A DNA stretch of 35,889 nt, taken from positions 1 through 35,889 of the IMG/VR virus record IMGVR_UViG_3300017917_002221. One strand, written 5' to 3'. The first letter of the stretch is position 1. Each line of letters begins with the position of its first letter. A program made the translations under genes and the position numbers. The notes beneath the pieces were generated by a model, which ran no database searches, was not told the DNA's origin, and was given only the letters and a program-made list of their open reading frames with translations. This document shows, piece by piece, positions 35,501 through 35,889 of this stretch. This DNA comes from a virus.

Positions 35501-35889
35501 AAGTCAAACAGGTTGTAGAACACAAAAAAGGTTTTAAGGCTAAAAAGTACGCTCGCAAGCCTAAATCCTACATTGAGCCAGTAAAACCACAAGCACCTGT
35601 GTCCCCAGAGGAACAGCGCAAACAGCAGATCAAAGAAGGTATGGAGCGTGTTTACAGTGATTGGCTTAACAGCGAAAACGCACCTACAGATGACGATGCT
35701 GGTGATAACGATGCTGTGTTTATGAAAGCCCTGCACTTTTTAGACGGTAGAACTAAACGCCCAGACATTGAATACTTTGCACACAAACTAGCCCATATGT
35801 ATCACCAATCTGGAGACCCAGATGATGTAGATATGGAAGAAGAAATGCCAGGGCAAGTAGTTGGAAAAGTTTCTCAGGTAAAGCCTGAC
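35497..35889 (+). CDS. late phage protein, partial (runs off the window)
   Basis: At least 131 aa, open at the right edge. Starts MKVKQVVEHKKGFKAKKYAR, a tag-like and very basic N-terminus, then a Pro-rich stretch and a more acidic region with DNDAVFMKALHFL and a final DDVDMEEEMP. ATGA overlap with the nucleotidyltransferase gene. Function unknown; head-internal is plausible. Confidence 0.72.
   Translation, partial: MKVKQVVEHKKGFKAKKYARKPKSYIEPVKPQAPVSPEEQRKQQIKEGMERVYSDWLNSENAPTDDDAGDNDAVFMKALHFLDGRTKRPDIEYFAHKLAHMYHQSGDPDDVDMEEEMPGQVVGKVSQVKPD

Overview
The window looks like part of a tailed phage genome whose late transcription resembles that of phage T4, and whose host is a Gram-negative bacterium, probably aquatic. 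The evidence is dense, overlapping small genes (many ATGA or TAATG junctions) and numerous proteins of types common in large myophages: a GIY-YIG endonuclease, a macro domain protein, a methyltransferase, a DGQHR protein, HNH enzymes, a 434-aa FGRLRVS structural protein and duplicated MNERI proteins. T4-type late promoter elements (TATAAATA and TAAATA variants) precede most genes in the right half. Capsid, tail, polymerase and true terminase genes are not in the window, so the assignment to a T4-like lineage is inference. No tRNA, rRNA, CRISPR array or insertion sequence was found.

Layout. Bases 1-2550 form a leftward early block: small hypothetical genes, a 240-aa conserved phage protein with a TTG start, and a GIY-YIG endonuclease. 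Most are driven by consensus sigma70 promoters with exact 17-nt spacers, and three share a leader sequence. Bases 2550-4670 are a structured, gene-poor stretch holding two related promoter-driven elements (the other copy is near 780), palindromes, short iteron-like repeats, three hairpins with the same loop and co-varying stems, and a few small genes. Bases 4671-16937 are a rightward array of small genes, including a SWIM protein, a macro domain protein, a DUF3307-like membrane protein, an SGNH hydrolase, a 5'-nucleotidase of the HAD fold and a DNA methyltransferase. Within it, seven or eight adjacent short genes end in a related tail of the form [FW]-F-x-[LIM]-[RK]-[WF]. Bases 16934-18613 are a DGQHR-domain gene and an HNH gene under a perfect sigma70 promoter. 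From 18611 to the end is a late region: an epimerase, Lys-rich, M23 and lysozyme proteins, YqgE, HNH, DUF454, SGNH, a secreted thermonuclease, a HAD-deaminase fusion, 5-aminolevulinate synthase, structural proteins, a phasin-like pair, an alpha/beta hydrolase, and nucleotidyltransferases.

How the genes may work together. About ten late-region proteins begin with a short tag of the form M-[KR]-x-x-[DE]-[FIL], several continuing to L-x-E. This resembles the T4 capsid-targeting sequence and prohead-protease site, so a set of enzymes (deaminase fusion, nucleotidyltransferase, metallopeptidase, peptidoglycan hydrolases, Lys-rich protein) may be packaged in the head and injected. Many late promoters lie exactly 4-7 nt before the ATG with no Shine-Dalgarno sequence, so their transcripts would be nearly or fully leaderless. 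The single leftward gene at 26718-27929 is a complete 5-aminolevulinate synthase, an auxiliary metabolic gene that would feed tetrapyrrole synthesis from glycine and succinyl-CoA. With a phasin-like protein and an alpha/beta hydrolase nearby, the phage may adjust host carbon storage and heme supply; this last link is speculative.
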